Shown: positions 10,709-18,903, counted from the first letter of the stretch. The stretch is DNA of 37,470 nt from Clostridia bacterium (GCA_017621755.1 JAGASL010000017.1:1-37470); one strand, 5' to 3'. The notes: generated by a model from the letters alone, not told the origin. Numbers and translations: made by a program.

Positions 10709-10736
10709 ATTATACCATAATTTATGATTTTTTCAA
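10709..10736 (-). promoter_or_regulatory. Predicted promoter of the four-gene glycan operon
   Basis: On the minus strand TTGAAA (10731-10736) and TATAAT (10709-10714) are separated by 16 bases, about 40 bases before the ATG at 10667. No obvious operator dyad or catabolite-response element was recognised beside it. Confidence 0.8.
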
Positions 10737-10767
10737 TAAAAATTTTCACTCCTGCCATGCCGCCTGC

Positions 10768-10796
10768 TTGACGGGTGCCTGCCACTTTGCTATAAT
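10768..10796 (+). promoter_or_regulatory. Predicted sigma-A promoter of fumC
   Basis: TTGACG (10768-10773), 17 bases, TATAAT (10791-10796), ending 27 bases before the fumC ATG. It is divergent from the glycan operon promoter. Confidence 0.88.
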
Positions 10797-10823
10797 AAGA
10801 GTATCAAAGAGAAGGAGACCCTT

Positions 10824-12206
10824 ATGGAATACCGTATCGAGCACGATTCTATGGGAGAGATGCGTGTGCCGGCTGACCGTTATTACGGCGCCCAGACCGC
10901 GCGTAGTTTAGAAAACTTCCCCTTTGGGGAGGAGGAGCGCATGCCGCGTGAGATCATTCACGCCTTTGGCCTGCTGAAGCAGGCAGCCGCCGAGGCTAAT
11001 GCCCTGCTCTGCCCCGAGAAAATGACAGAAGAAAAGCTGACCTACATCCGCCAGGCAGCCGGCGAGGTAGCAAGCGGCAGCCTTGACGGGCATTTCCCGC
11101 TGGTGGTGTTTCAGACCGGCAGCGGCACGCAATCGAATATGAACGCAAACGAGGTGATCGCCGGGCGCGGTAACGAGCTGGCCGGCAAGCGCCTCTTGCA
11201 CCCCAACGATGATATCAACATGTCGCAAAGCTCAAACGATACCTTCCCCACCGCCATGCACATTGCGGCGGTGCTGTCGATCGAGGGTGCGCTGCTGCCG
11301 GCGCTTTCACACCTGATCAAGGCGCTGCAGCGCTTGGAGCAGGAAAACCGCGGCGTGGTGAAATGCGGCCGCACGCACCTGCAGGACGCGGTGCCGATCT
11401 CCTTTGCACAGGAGATCAGCGGCTGGCGCTCTTCGCTTGAGCGAGATGCCTCGCTGATTAAAGCTGCGCTGCCACCCCTGCGTGAGCTGGCGCTGGGCGG
11501 CACGGCCGTGGGCACCGGGCTAAATGCCCCGCGCGGCTTTGATGCCGCCGCCGCCGAGGCACTTTCTGCCCTGGCGGGTACGCCATTTTGCGCAGCTGCC
11601 AACAAATATCACGCCCTGACCTCGAAGGATGAGCTGGTCTTTATGCACGGGGCGCTGAAGGCGCTGGCCGCTGACCTGATGAAAATTGCCAACGATATCC
11701 GCTGGCTGGCCTCTGGCCCGCGGCTGGGGCTTGGGGAGATCTTTATTCCCGAAAACGAGCCCGGCTCCTCAATCATGCCGGGCAAGGTAAACCCCACGCA
11801 ATGCGAATCGATCACCATGGTGGCGGTGCAGGTCATGGCCAACGACGTCGCTGTTTCGATGGCGGCCTCACAGGGCAATTTTGAGCTGAACGTCTTTATG
11901 CCTGTACTCATTGATAATTTCCTGCGCTCGGTACGGCTGCTTGCCTGCGGCATGCGCGCCTTTACCGACCGCTGCGTGGCCGGTATCAAGCCCAATCGCG
12001 AGAAAATGCGCGACAACCTGCACCGCTCGCTGATGCTGGCAACCGCGCTCAATCCACACATTGGCTACGAAAACGCCGCCAAGACCGTGCACCTGGCGCA
12101 CGAAGAGGGGCTTTCGCTGCGCGAGGCCTGCCTCAAGCTTGGCTTTTTGGATGGCGAGACCTTTGACCGCGTCTTCAAGCCAGAGGACATGACCGGCGAG
12201 GAATAA
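10824..12206 (+). CDS. fumC: Fumarate hydratase, class II
   Basis: This soluble homotetrameric enzyme interconverts fumarate and (S)-malate. The 460 residues match the FumC length. The superfamily signature GSSIMPGKVNPTQCES lies at about 314-329, with the catalytic serines at 315-316. Other FumC blocks are present: QTGSGTQSNMNANEV near 98, SQSSNDTFPTAMH near 133, and CGRTHLQDAVPI near 179. The start follows AAGGAG. The protein ends LREACLKLGFLDGETFDRVF... and stops in TAA at 12204-12206, with no terminator directly after. A second, diverged copy of exactly this 3' end lies 1037 bases further on (13154-13236), with the terminator behind it. Something has therefore been inserted or rearranged at the end of the gene. 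Confidence 0.97.
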   Translation: MEYRIEHDSMGEMRVPADRYYGAQTARSLENFPFGEEERMPREIIHAFGLLKQAAAEANALLCPEKMTEEKLTYIRQAAGEVASGSLDGHFPLVVFQTGSGTQSNMNANEVIAGRGNELAGKRLLHPNDDINMSQSSNDTFPTAMHIAAVLSIEGALLPALSHLIKALQRLEQENRGVVKCGRTHLQDAVPISFAQEISGWRSSLERDASLIKAALPPLRELALGGTAVGTGLNAPRGFDAAAAEALSALAGTPFCAAANKYHALTSKDELVFMHGALKALAADLMKIANDIRWLASGPRLGLGEIFIPENEPGSSIMPGKVNPTQCESITMVAVQVMANDVAVSMAASQGNFELNVFMPVLIDNFLRSVRLLACGMRAFTDRCVAGIKPNREKMRDNLHRSLMLATALNPHIGYENAAKTVHLAHEEGLSLREACLKLGFLDGETFDRVFKPEDMTGEE

Positions 12207-13236
12207 ATAAACGGGAGGATGACATGAGTAAAGATCGGAAGTCGTTGCTACTGCTTATTTTCGAAGGCATTGCCAAATCACATGACGGCGCTACCTATAC
12301 AGAATGGCTACAAAAGCATCACCCTGCTCGCTATCGTCTGATTCTTCTACTCGGGATAATTGTTCTTTTTCTTCCTATTTCTGCCTGGCTCATCATCACC
12401 TTAGGAATCTTTCCAACGCCAAACAGCGCCTTTCTGATATTTGGCGTTATAGGTTCATTCCTCCTTGGCATTGGATTGTTCAACCTTTGCGCCAAAATGC
12501 TTAGACAATATATGGGGCATGCTGTTACCGCTTTATGCTTTCTGCTTGGCGTGACGGGCATCATCATCTCTTGCATAGTTTTGTATATTCCTTCCATATA
12601 TGCAAGTTTCAATGAACAAATGGCAACCTTCTGTGTCATCTTGTGGGCATTCCACATATATACAGCCATACAGTATTTCCTTTTCCGTGATGGCCTCCAC
12701 TCCCACATGAGACGTCGAGGCATCACCGAAAGGCAGATTGATATACTGAAGGAAGGAAAACGAAACTTTTGGTTCTACCGCGCCCTGCATGATGAATACG
12801 GGCTGGGATTTTTTTACCATATCAACCGCATGTTTCTCTGGTTGGCAATCCCTTTCTTTCTATGCCTTGCCCTTCTTGGACTATTCTCTTTCATGCGCTG
12901 GCCATTAGTCACTTGGTCTGTCGCCATTCACATTTTGAGTGCCGCGATGTCCATTTTCTCCACAACAGGGGAAAATCTGAAGAAATACGGAAAGCCCTTT
13001 GTTTTTTGGAAAAAAGCAAAAGGGCAAAAAAGGCCGGACACTATCCTGTATCAGCTTGGAACGGTTGTGCTCCCACTTTTATTCGCACAAGTAGAAATCA
13101 ATGTTATCCTATAACCCTTACTCGTACACCCGCCACACGAGCAGAACATCCCACTGCGCGAGGCCTGCATCAAGCTTGGCTTTTTGGATGGCGAGACCCT
13201 TGACCGCGTCTTCAAGCCGGAGGATATGATCGGCGA
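12117..13236 (+). repeat. Direct repeat of the fumC 3' end flanking an AT-rich gene
   Basis: The 83 bases at 12117-12199 recur at 13154-13236 at a constant offset of 1037 with 5 mismatches, 3 of which change the amino acid. Similarity stops abruptly on both sides. The segment between the copies carries only the membrane-protein gene at 12224-13114. No integrase or transposase is present. Confidence 0.93.
12224..13114 (+). CDS. AT-rich multi-pass membrane protein of unknown function
   Basis: The 296-residue protein starts 17 bases after the fumC stop behind GGGAGG. It has an N-terminal cytoplasmic segment, about four hydrophobic helices between 37 and 156, and a basic soluble loop (MRRRGITERQIDILKEGK, near 164-181). 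Two further helices follow at about 205-248, then a C-terminal segment with another hydrophobic stretch. I do not recognise the family. The gene uses A/T-ending codons (TAT, ATT, CTT) much more than fumC or trmO on either side. Together with the flanking fumC repeats, this points to acquisition by horizontal transfer. It probably shares the fumC promoter. Confidence 0.85.
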   Translation: MSKDRKSLLLLIFEGIAKSHDGATYTEWLQKHHPARYRLILLLGIIVLFLPISAWLIITLGIFPTPNSAFLIFGVIGSFLLGIGLFNLCAKMLRQYMGHAVTALCFLLGVTGIIISCIVLYIPSIYASFNEQMATFCVILWAFHIYTAIQYFLFRDGLHSHMRRRGITERQIDILKEGKRNFWFYRALHDEYGLGFFYHINRMFLWLAIPFFLCLALLGLFSFMRWPLVTWSVAIHILSAAMSIFSTTGENLKKYGKPFVFWKKAKGQKRPDTILYQLGTVVLPLLFAQVEINVIL

Positions 13237-13240
13237 ATGA
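13154..13240 (+). pseudogene. Orphan 3' end of a fumC copy
   Basis: The frame reads LREACIKLGFLDGETLDRVF and on to a TGA at 13238-13240, matching the fumC C-terminus with three substitutions. It has no start codon or upstream part, so it cannot be translated by itself. It is followed at once by a strong terminator. That makes it look like the original end of fumC before the intervening gene arrived, or the remains of a second fumC copy. Confidence 0.88.
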
Positions 13241-13241
13241 C

Positions 13242-13278
13242 AAAAAACACGGATAGCCAAAGGCTATCCGTGTTTTTT
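13242..13278. terminator. Bidirectional terminator between the fumC unit and trmO
   Basis: A 17-bp perfect arm (13242-13258) pairs with 13262-13278 around a 3-base loop. The outer six pairs are A/T and give T runs on both strands. It serves the fumC unit and the converging trmO gene, whose stop codon abuts it. Confidence 0.92.
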
Positions 13279-13933
13279 ACAGCCGCTCAACCGCGACCAC
13301 CGTTAAGGTATCCCCTGCCACCTGAAAGCGGATATCGTAGCCGGCATAGGGCATGCCGTAGATGCGTTCTTCATCCTCTTGATAGGAGGGGCGAGGGTCG
13401 CCACGCAGAAGCGCTAGGGCGCTTTCTTGCTTTTCTTTTGGCAGTCTTTCAAGCAGATCAGGCGGGAAGATCACCGTCAGTCGATCCTCATACACCTCGC
13501 CGGCAAAGCCTGCCGTTGCCTCGGGGTGGGCATCGGTATAGGGCAGATAGGGCTTGATATCATAGATCGGCGTTCCGTCTAACAGGTCAGCCCCCTCCAC
13601 GACCAGATCCGTTCCCTCGATGGCGAGCAGGCGCACGCAGGAAAGGCCGATGGGATTGGGGCGAAAGGGCGAGCGGGTGGCAAATACGCCCATGCGGCGG
13701 TTGCCGCCCAGACGCGGCGGGCGCACGGTAGGCGACCAGGTATCCCGCTTAGCCTCGGAAAATTCCCACAGTAGCCAGACGTGGGAATACCCCTCCAGCC
13801 CCCGCAGGGCATCCGGGTTGCGGTAGGCGGGCAAAAAGACCACCCTGCCGCAAAGACCGGGCACCAGGCCGCTTTGCCGCGGGATGCCGAATTTTTCAGG
13901 AAAATCGGTGCGAATATGCGCAATAGGCTTCAT
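13277..13933 (-). CDS. trmO: tRNA (N6-threonylcarbamoyladenosine-37 N6)-methyltransferase TrmO
   Basis: The 218-residue protein belongs to the TsaA/YaeB (UPF0066) family. In E. coli, TrmO adds a methyl group to t6A37 in tRNA-Thr using S-adenosylmethionine. Family landmarks visible are IAHIRTDFPEKFGIPRQSG at the start, GLEGYSHVWLLWEF, the strongly conserved GVFATRSPFRPNPIGLS, and DIKPYLPYTD. The start at 13933 is chosen because it matches the family N-terminus and has a purine-rich site (GGGAAGAG). The frame continues upstream to 13975, but that part is the hairpin region. It is the last gene of a minus-strand cluster with mscS and ends at the shared terminator. Confidence 0.94.
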   Translation of the reverse strand: MKPIAHIRTDFPEKFGIPRQSGLVPGLCGRVVFLPAYRNPDALRGLEGYSHVWLLWEFSEAKRDTWSPTVRPPRLGGNRRMGVFATRSPFRPNPIGLSCVRLLAIEGTDLVVEGADLLDGTPIYDIKPYLPYTDAHPEATAGFAGEVYEDRLTVIFPPDLLERLPKEKQESALALLRGDPRPSYQEDEERIYGMPYAGYDIRFQVAGDTLTVVAVERL

Positions 13934-13954
13934 GTGCTCTTCCCTTTCACAAAG

Positions 13955-13976
13955 CATGCCGCCCGCAGGCGGCATG
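13955..13976 (-). terminator. Hairpin between the 13986 gene and trmO, possible weak terminator
   Basis: A 9-bp perfect stem (13955-13963 with 13968-13976) has a 4-base loop. On the minus strand it is followed only by GCTTTGTG, a poor T tract, so it may be an attenuator or an RNA-processing site rather than a full terminator. Confidence 0.5.
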
Positions 13977-13985
13977 TAACAAGCA

Positions 13986-14546
13986 TTATACGTTCTGCTC
14001 CTCTTCTGCCAGGGCTACCAGATGCTGGGTCTTTTCCAGCACCTTGCCGGCGGTGTAGGTCTGTACGGCAGCCAGATAAGCATTCAGGATGCCTAAAACA
14101 GCAACACCCAAGGAGATGAACAGGTACTGGCTTTCCAGCATATATAAGATCACCCCGGCAAACAGGCTGATCAGCAGGCCAAGCAAAAAGCGAAGCGCGG
14201 CCGTGCGGCGGTAATGCCGCGCGCCACCACCAAGCAGCCGGTCAGAGAGGCGCTTAGGCTTCAGCTCCATGGCGGAATTATCATAGCGGCAAATGATGGC
14301 ATATTCCTCATCCGTCACGGTAAAGGGCACCATGCGGTAAAATTTGCCGGTCTTATATTCCTGGTACGGGTAATCGGCCGAATAGGTCTGGCTTTCGCTA
14401 TATTCCTTTTGGCACATGCCCAGGCGAATGAGCCGCGCCTCGCGCTCGGCAAGCGCACGCTCCTTTTGCGGGGCAAGTGCCTCGGCACATTTTTCACCCA
14501 ATTCTGCCTGTTTTTCGGCAATAAATCTTTCTACAAAATCCTGCAT
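13986..14546 (-). CDS. Unknown membrane protein with N-terminal helical region
   Basis: The 186-residue protein begins with a charged helix-forming segment (residues 1-50, rich in Glu, Ala, Lys, Arg), followed by a Tyr-rich stretch (SQTYSADYPYQEYKTGKFY). A short soluble domain comes next, then a two-helix membrane hairpin (about 118-140 and 143-165) with a C-terminal acidic tail. No family is recognised. It follows mscS by 26 bases on the same strand, and the cluster DUF1294-mscS-this gene probably forms one transcript. Its link to mechanosensation is positional only. Confidence 0.8.
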   Translation of the reverse strand: MQDFVERFIAEKQAELGEKCAEALAPQKERALAEREARLIRLGMCQKEYSESQTYSADYPYQEYKTGKFYRMVPFTVTDEEYAIICRYDNSAMELKPKRLSDRLLGGGARHYRRTAALRFLLGLLISLFAGVILYMLESQYLFISLGVAVLGILNAYLAAVQTYTAGKVLEKTQHLVALAEEEQNV

Positions 14547-14572
14547 CTATTGTTTCCTTTACAAAGTAGAGG

Positions 14573-15391
14573 TTACTTATTGTCGATGACATGTACATCC
14601 AGCTGGTCAAACGGAATCTCCACACCGTTTTCATCAAAGGAGGCCTTGATCTGCTCAGTCACGTCAAAAAATACATCCCAATAATCGGCACTATTCACGT
14701 GGCAGCGGGCTGTCAGCACGATAGCGCTAGCACCATGCTCCTTCATACGGATCATGTAGGCAGGATCCTTCAATACCTTATCATGACCTTCAAAAATAGC
14801 GGCAATCAACTGCTTAGCCTTCACAAAATCGGCCGAATAGGCGATCGAAACTGTAAAATCCACACGACGCGTATCCTTGACGCTATAGTTAACAACATTG
14901 GAATTAGCAAGAGAGCCATTGGGCAGAATAATGACCTTGTTGTCCGGCGTGCGCAGCGTGGTGTGGATGATATTGATGTCCTCAACCGTACCGCTAAATC
15001 CTTCTGCCTCAATAAAATCATCTACCTTGAAGGGGCGAGTCAAAATAATCAGCACGCCGCCAGCCAGGTTAGAAAGTGCCCCCTGTACAGCCAAGCCTAC
15101 ACCAACACCCAGTGCCGAGATCAAGGCGGCAACGCCAGAGGTTTCAATACCCAGGTAGCCGAGCAGGCAAAGCACGATCAAAATGCGTGCGCCGTAATCA
15201 AAAACGTGAAGGATGACATTTGAAATAGTCTTGTCCGTTCCCTTCTTTTCAAAGGCACGGCGCAAGCGTTTAGATATCATACGCACAATGGCAAAGGAGA
15301 CGATCAGCAGAACCAGCGCGATCACAACCTTTACCCCCTCGGTCGTTATCCAATTGATGACATTTCCCATAATTTGTTCAAAAGTTGGCAT
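14573..15391 (-). CDS. mscS: Small-conductance mechanosensitive channel, MscS family
   Basis: The 272-residue protein forms the homoheptameric channel that opens on membrane tension and releases solutes on hypo-osmotic shock. There are three N-terminal helices (about 16-40, 65-82, 86-115). The third has the Gly/Ala packing pattern of the pore helix, ALGVGVGLAVQGALSNLAGG. The cytoplasmic beta domain follows with the conserved RPFKVDDFIE and PNGSLANSNVVNYS. Length and motifs fit the YkuT-like branch. It lies 14 bases after the DUF1294 gene and 26 before the next one, and so is the middle of an operon. Confidence 0.95.
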   Translation of the reverse strand: MPTFEQIMGNVINWITTEGVKVVIALVLLIVSFAIVRMISKRLRRAFEKKGTDKTISNVILHVFDYGARILIVLCLLGYLGIETSGVAALISALGVGVGLAVQGALSNLAGGVLIILTRPFKVDDFIEAEGFSGTVEDINIIHTTLRTPDNKVIILPNGSLANSNVVNYSVKDTRRVDFTVSIAYSADFVKAKQLIAAIFEGHDKVLKDPAYMIRMKEHGASAIVLTARCHVNSADYWDVFFDVTEQIKASFDENGVEIPFDQLDVHVIDNK

Positions 15392-15405
15392 GTTTTTTCC
15401 TTCCT

Positions 15406-15678
15406 TTATTTAAATTTCAAAAAGAGCAAAACAAGCAATGCCATCTGCCAAGCTAACCCCAGTATATTGACAGCATAGAAATACCAATGCTTTGTCTTGT
15501 GCCGCAGCGTCTGCATGGCTGCAAGCGCGCCCACGGCGCCGCCAAAAAAGCCAAGTGATAATAGAGCCGACTCTGGAATGCGATAGGCACGGCGCTTGGC
15601 GCGGCGCTTATCGATACCATACAGCACAAAAGCAACAAGGGACAATATAAGAAGATATAACAAAAACAAATATGGCAT
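15406..15678 (-). CDS. DUF1294 small membrane protein
   Basis: The 90-residue protein has the DUF1294 layout: helix (3-22), then the conserved YGIDKRRAKRRAYRIPE segment, a Gly-rich helix (LLSLGFFGGAVGALAAM), then RHKTKHWYF and a last helix. The function of DUF1294 is not established. The ATG at 15678 is preferred to the GTG at 15687, because the AAGGAG site lies 8 bases before the ATG and overlaps the GTG. It has a perfect promoter and leads the mscS cluster. Confidence 0.9.
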   Translation of the reverse strand: MPYLFLLYLLILSLVAFVLYGIDKRRAKRRAYRIPESALLSLGFFGGAVGALAAMQTLRHKTKHWYFYAVNILGLAWQMALLVLLFLKFK

Positions 15679-15700
15679 AAGCTTCACTCCTTTCTATTTC

Positions 15701-15729
15701 ATTATATCGTGTGAACTCTTTACTGTCAA
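15701..15729 (-). promoter_or_regulatory. Predicted sigma-A promoter of the DUF1294-mscS operon
   Basis: Perfect TTGACA (15724-15729) and TATAAT (15701-15706) on the minus strand, 17-base spacer, about 22 bases before the ATG at 15678. Confidence 0.92.
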
Positions 15730-15745
15730 GAGCTTTGCAAAAATG

Positions 15746-15778
15746 TTACAAAAAGAGCCCTGTCACACAGGGCTCTTT
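15746..15778 (-). terminator. Terminator of the CapD-like gene
   Basis: An 11-bp stem (15752-15762 with 15768-15778) has a 5-base loop. On the minus strand it is followed by TTTTTGTAACATTTTT. It lies six bases after the stop of the gene at 15784. Confidence 0.88.
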
Positions 15779-15783
15779 GACAC

Positions 15784-17607
15784 TTATTTTCCCGTATCCA
15801 CCACGTAGGTGGGCACCAGCTCGGCAACCATTTCCTTCATGCGGTCGGTCTCTTCATAGGCGGCCGCATACAAGCGGTCAAGAGAGGCAAAGAAGGCATC
15901 GTCATCAAACAAAATCGGCTTGGCCACGCTGATCATGCCGTTTTGCGTGGTGCGCAGTCCCTCCTCGTCCATCAGGCGTTCCTCAAACAGCTTCTCGCCG
16001 GGGCGAAGGCCGGTACAGCGGATCTCAATATCCACGCCCGGCTCTAAGCCACTAAGGCGGATAAGGTTCTCTGCCAGGTCGTAGATGCGAACCGGCTCGC
16101 CCATATCCAGCACGAAGATCTCGCCACCCTTGGCATAGGCGCCAGCCTGCAGCACAAGCGAAACCGCCTCGGGGATGGTCATAAAATACCGAATGATATC
16201 CTTATGGGTAACCGTAACGGGCCCCCCCTCGGCGATCTGCCGCTTAAAGAGCGGGATCACAGAGCCGTTTGAGCCGAGCACGTTGCCAAAGCGAACGGCT
16301 ACGTATTCGGTCTTTGAACGGCGGGAATAGGCCTGTACGATCATTTCACACAGGCGCTTAGTGGCACCCATGACGTTGGTGGGATTGACGGCCTTATCGG
16401 TACTGATCTGCACAAAGCGACGTACACCGTATTGATCTGCCATGCGCACCACGTTCAGCGTGCCAAAGACGTTGTTTTTAACCGCCTCGTTCGGGCTTGT
16501 CTCCATCAGCGGTACGTGCTTATGCGCAGCGGCGTTAAATACGATCTCAGGCCGGTAGGTGCGGAACACGTCCTCCATCTTGCCACGATCACGCACGCTG
16601 GCGATCAGCGCCAGCAGCGGCAGATCTGGGTATTTACGCTTCAGCTCCTGCTCGATATCATAGGCGTTATTCTCATAAATATCCAAAACGATCAGCTGCT
16701 TGGGCTTATGGCTGGCGATCTGCCGGCAAAGCTCGCTGCCGATAGAGCCACCACCGCCGGTGACCAGCACCACGCGATTTTCAATATAGCCCATGATCTG
16801 CCCCAGATCCACCGAGATCTGATCGCGCCCCAGCAGATCCAAAATGCTGACCTCACGCAAGGCGCTAACAGAAACCTCGCCGTTTAGCAGCTGGTAAACG
16901 CCGGGCAGCACACGGGTATGCACACCGCTATGCCGGCATTTTTCCAGCACCACGCGCAGCTCCTTCTTCGGCACCGAGGGCATGGCCACAAAGATCTCCT
17001 CTACCCGGTAGTGCGCTACCGCCTCGGCCGCGGTGCTAACGGAACCGTGCACCGGCACGCCGTTGATACGGCTGCCATGCTTGGTCACGTCATCATCCAA
17101 AAAGCAAACGGGAATGTAGTTGGCATACTGTGAGGTGCGCATTTCGCGCAGCAGCATACGGCCTGCTTCACCCGCACCAACGATCATCACACGCTTAGAA
17201 GGCTGCGTTACGGTGCGAAAGCCGCGCCGCACATAGCGCAAAAAGCGGCAGACAAAGCGCAAAAACAGCATGGCCATCGTTAACAGACCAAAGAAGCAGC
17301 AGGCAAAGCGAATATCGCAAGAAAAAGCCAAGCAGCCTATACAGGCAGCAACAAACACGCCAAACGCGGCAAAGCAAGCGCGCATGGCCTCTATAACACC
17401 GGCATAGCGGAAGGAGCCGCGGTATAAGCCAAACAGCACCTCGGCAACCAGCAACGCACCGAGCGAAAGCAGGAATACGGGCAGGTAGTGAGCAAGCACC
17501 TCGGCGCCGTAGGGCTCTCCAATTAAAAACAGGGCAAAAAACGCCGCGAAAGCAGCAGCGGCCATATCTAATAAAACCTTGATGATGATGCGCACAGCGC
17601 GATTCAA
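15784..17607 (-). CDS. CapD/EpsC/PglF-type nucleotide-sugar 4,6-dehydratase, membrane bound
   Basis: The 607-residue protein has four N-terminal helices (to about residue 125). A first Rossmann domain carries VMIVGAGEAGRML near 141-153. A second, catalytic short-chain dehydrogenase domain carries VLVTGGGGSIGSEL near 280-293. STDKAVNPTNVMGATKR replaces the usual Tyr-x3-Lys, as in UDP-GlcNAc 4,6-dehydratases. Such enzymes begin the making of modified amino-sugars for capsule, exopolysaccharide or glycoprotein glycans. No glycosyltransferase genes are adjacent, so the gene stands alone. The upstream ATG at 17646 lies only 10 bases after the promoter -10 box, where the transcript would just begin. 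A TTG at 17607 has a GAGGCGG site at the right distance and is the preferred start. Confidence 0.95.
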   Translation of the reverse strand: MNRAVRIIIKVLLDMAAAAFAAFFALFLIGEPYGAEVLAHYLPVFLLSLGALLVAEVLFGLYRGSFRYAGVIEAMRACFAAFGVFVAACIGCLAFSCDIRFACCFFGLLTMAMLFLRFVCRFLRYVRRGFRTVTQPSKRVMIVGAGEAGRMLLREMRTSQYANYIPVCFLDDDVTKHGSRINGVPVHGSVSTAAEAVAHYRVEEIFVAMPSVPKKELRVVLEKCRHSGVHTRVLPGVYQLLNGEVSVSALREVSILDLLGRDQISVDLGQIMGYIENRVVLVTGGGGSIGSELCRQIASHKPKQLIVLDIYENNAYDIEQELKRKYPDLPLLALIASVRDRGKMEDVFRTYRPEIVFNAAAHKHVPLMETSPNEAVKNNVFGTLNVVRMADQYGVRRFVQISTDKAVNPTNVMGATKRLCEMIVQAYSRRSKTEYVAVRFGNVLGSNGSVIPLFKRQIAEGGPVTVTHKDIIRYFMTIPEAVSLVLQAGAYAKGGEIFVLDMGEPVRIYDLAENLIRLSGLEPGVDIEIRCTGLRPGEKLFEERLMDEEGLRTTQNGMISVAKPILFDDDAFFASLDRLYAAAYEETDRMKEMVAELVPTYVVDTGK

Positions 17608-17655
17608 AGCAACCGCCTCTTTTCCTTCATCATAATATAAACACATACTTCATTT

Positions 17656-17684
17656 ATTTTATCGCAAAATTCTTCGTTTGTCAA
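17656..17684 (-). promoter_or_regulatory. Predicted sigma-A promoter of the CapD-like gene
   Basis: TTGACA (17679-17684), 17 bases, TAAAAT (17656-17661) on the minus strand. The expected transcript start near 17649 supports the TTG start codon at 17607. Confidence 0.88.
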
Positions 17685-17704
17685 GGAAAATGCTATATTT
17701 ACGC

Positions 17705-17736
17705 AAAAAAGGCCGCCCATTTTGCATGAGCGGCCT
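17705..17736 (-). terminator. Terminator of the 18903-17747 gene pair
   Basis: A 7-bp GC-rich stem (17710-17716 with 17730-17736) has a 13-base loop and is followed by a T6 run on the minus strand. It lies 10 bases after the stop at 17747. Confidence 0.82.
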
Positions 17737-17746
17737 CTAAAAAGGC

Positions 17747-18262
17747 TTATTCTTCTTTGACAGCAGCCGCGCGGGCAGCTGCACTCTCGCGGCGCAGGGC
17801 GGCAAGAAAGCCTTCATCTGCCTCCAGCTTCAAAAGCAAGTCAACGCCCTCAGCACGGCCGCTGACATATTGATACCGGCCGCCATGCATGGTAGCCACA
17901 TAAACGTAGGCCTTACCACCGCGGTGCCCTTTTTCCGTCTCGCTGATGCGAAGGATCTGCTCAAGCGGCACGCGACAAACAAGGCTTACCCGCTTGCCTT
18001 GCGTTTGCTCGATAAGCAGGTAGGGGGTACCGTCACCAGGATCTGTTAGCACATAGGTATAAGAAGACAGAATAAACTTATATGCCACAAACAGCCCGAC
18101 CACCAGCATGACCAACCCCAAAAGCTGCATCACACCGCCATAGTTAGGCATAGCGGCTGAAACGGCAAACAGTAGCACAGCGGGAAGTGACAGCCCAATA
18201 GCCAGCGCCACCGCGCGGCGGTTTGCTGGGCGCGGCGTATAGCGAAGCTCCTCGATCACCAT
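17747..18262 (-). CDS. Unknown two-helix membrane protein with C-terminal soluble domain
   Basis: The 171-residue protein has two helices (about 16-37 and 44-63), directly followed by a beta-rich domain (YTYVLTDPGDGTPYLLIEQ; RVPLEQILRISETEKG). This layout resembles bacterial PH-like membrane proteins, as an inference. The C-terminal 30 residues are Ala/Arg/Glu-rich. The start has a GAGGAG site 8 bases upstream. It overlaps the end of the preceding gene by 7 bases, so the two are translationally coupled and probably act together. Confidence 0.85.
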   Translation of the reverse strand: MVIEELRYTPRPANRRAVALAIGLSLPAVLLFAVSAAMPNYGGVMQLLGLVMLVVGLFVAYKFILSSYTYVLTDPGDGTPYLLIEQTQGKRVSLVCRVPLEQILRISETEKGHRGGKAYVYVATMHGGRYQYVSGRAEGVDLLLKLEADEGFLAALRRESAAARAAAVKEE

Positions 18263-18903
18263 GGCACCAGCTCCTCTGCGCGCAGGGTGAATACCGTATC
18301 GTCTCCCACCAGTTCTTTTTCGTATACGGGAATGCGGGAATACGCCTCTTCCCCATAATCAACAGCGTCCTTATAATACACCTCAATGCGGATCCAGCCG
18401 GGATCCTTGGAAAAATCTACATCTGAGGTGACCAGCTTCATATACTGGTACATAAATTTGCTTTCTGTCCACACACAGGTAAGCGGTGTGCGGTTTCCTT
18501 TGTTATCCACCAAGGAATAATCAAACAACGCAGGGTCTGCGGTAGGGATCTGCGGCAGGGAAAAATCCTTAGCGACCTCCTCTAAGGTGCTGTTATTATA
18601 GCGCAGGGTAATCTGAAATTCGCCGGTTGTGGGGCAATAAAATTGGTTTGAGGCCATGAACAGCGAAAAATTCGGATCATCATAGGAAATGCGAAGCCGC
18701 TGGCGATGCATCTCTAAGGAGGGGTCTGCCTCGTAGGCGGCTACCAGCTCCTCGCTGGGGTAAAGCTGCTTCATCCGAGCAGGATAATATTCCGCCAAAA
18801 AGATGCGCAGCAGCAAAAAGGCGATCACTCCAAAAATAACAACCAAGCAGATGGCTTTTAATAGTTTAGAGACCAAGCCACCGGTGCGGGTTTCTTCACT
18901 CAT
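18256..18903 (-). CDS. Unknown single-pass membrane protein with extracytoplasmic domain
   Basis: The 215-residue protein starts at 18903 behind TGGAGAA. The open frame continues to 18981, but the promoter occupies that part. It has a short cytoplasmic N-terminus, one hydrophobic helix (about 19-37, signal-anchor type), then a soluble domain of about 175 residues. That domain is rich in aromatic residues and beta-strand patterns (FQITLRYNNST, GWIRIEVYYKD). No family is recognised. It overlaps the next gene by 7 bases. The pair has its own promoter and terminator. Confidence 0.85.
   Translation of the reverse strand: MSEETRTGGLVSKLLKAICLVVIFGVIAFLLLRIFLAEYYPARMKQLYPSEELVAAYEADPSLEMHRQRLRISYDDPNFSLFMASNQFYCPTTGEFQITLRYNNSTLEEVAKDFSLPQIPTADPALFDYSLVDNKGNRTPLTCVWTESKFMYQYMKLVTSDVDFSKDPGWIRIEVYYKDAVDYGEEAYSRIPVYEKELVGDDTVFTLRAEELVPW

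Noticed and set aside
12206..13153. Insertion sequence between the fumC repeats
   Set aside because: The segment has no transposase and no terminal inverted repeats, and the 83-bp flanking repeat is too long for a target-site duplication.
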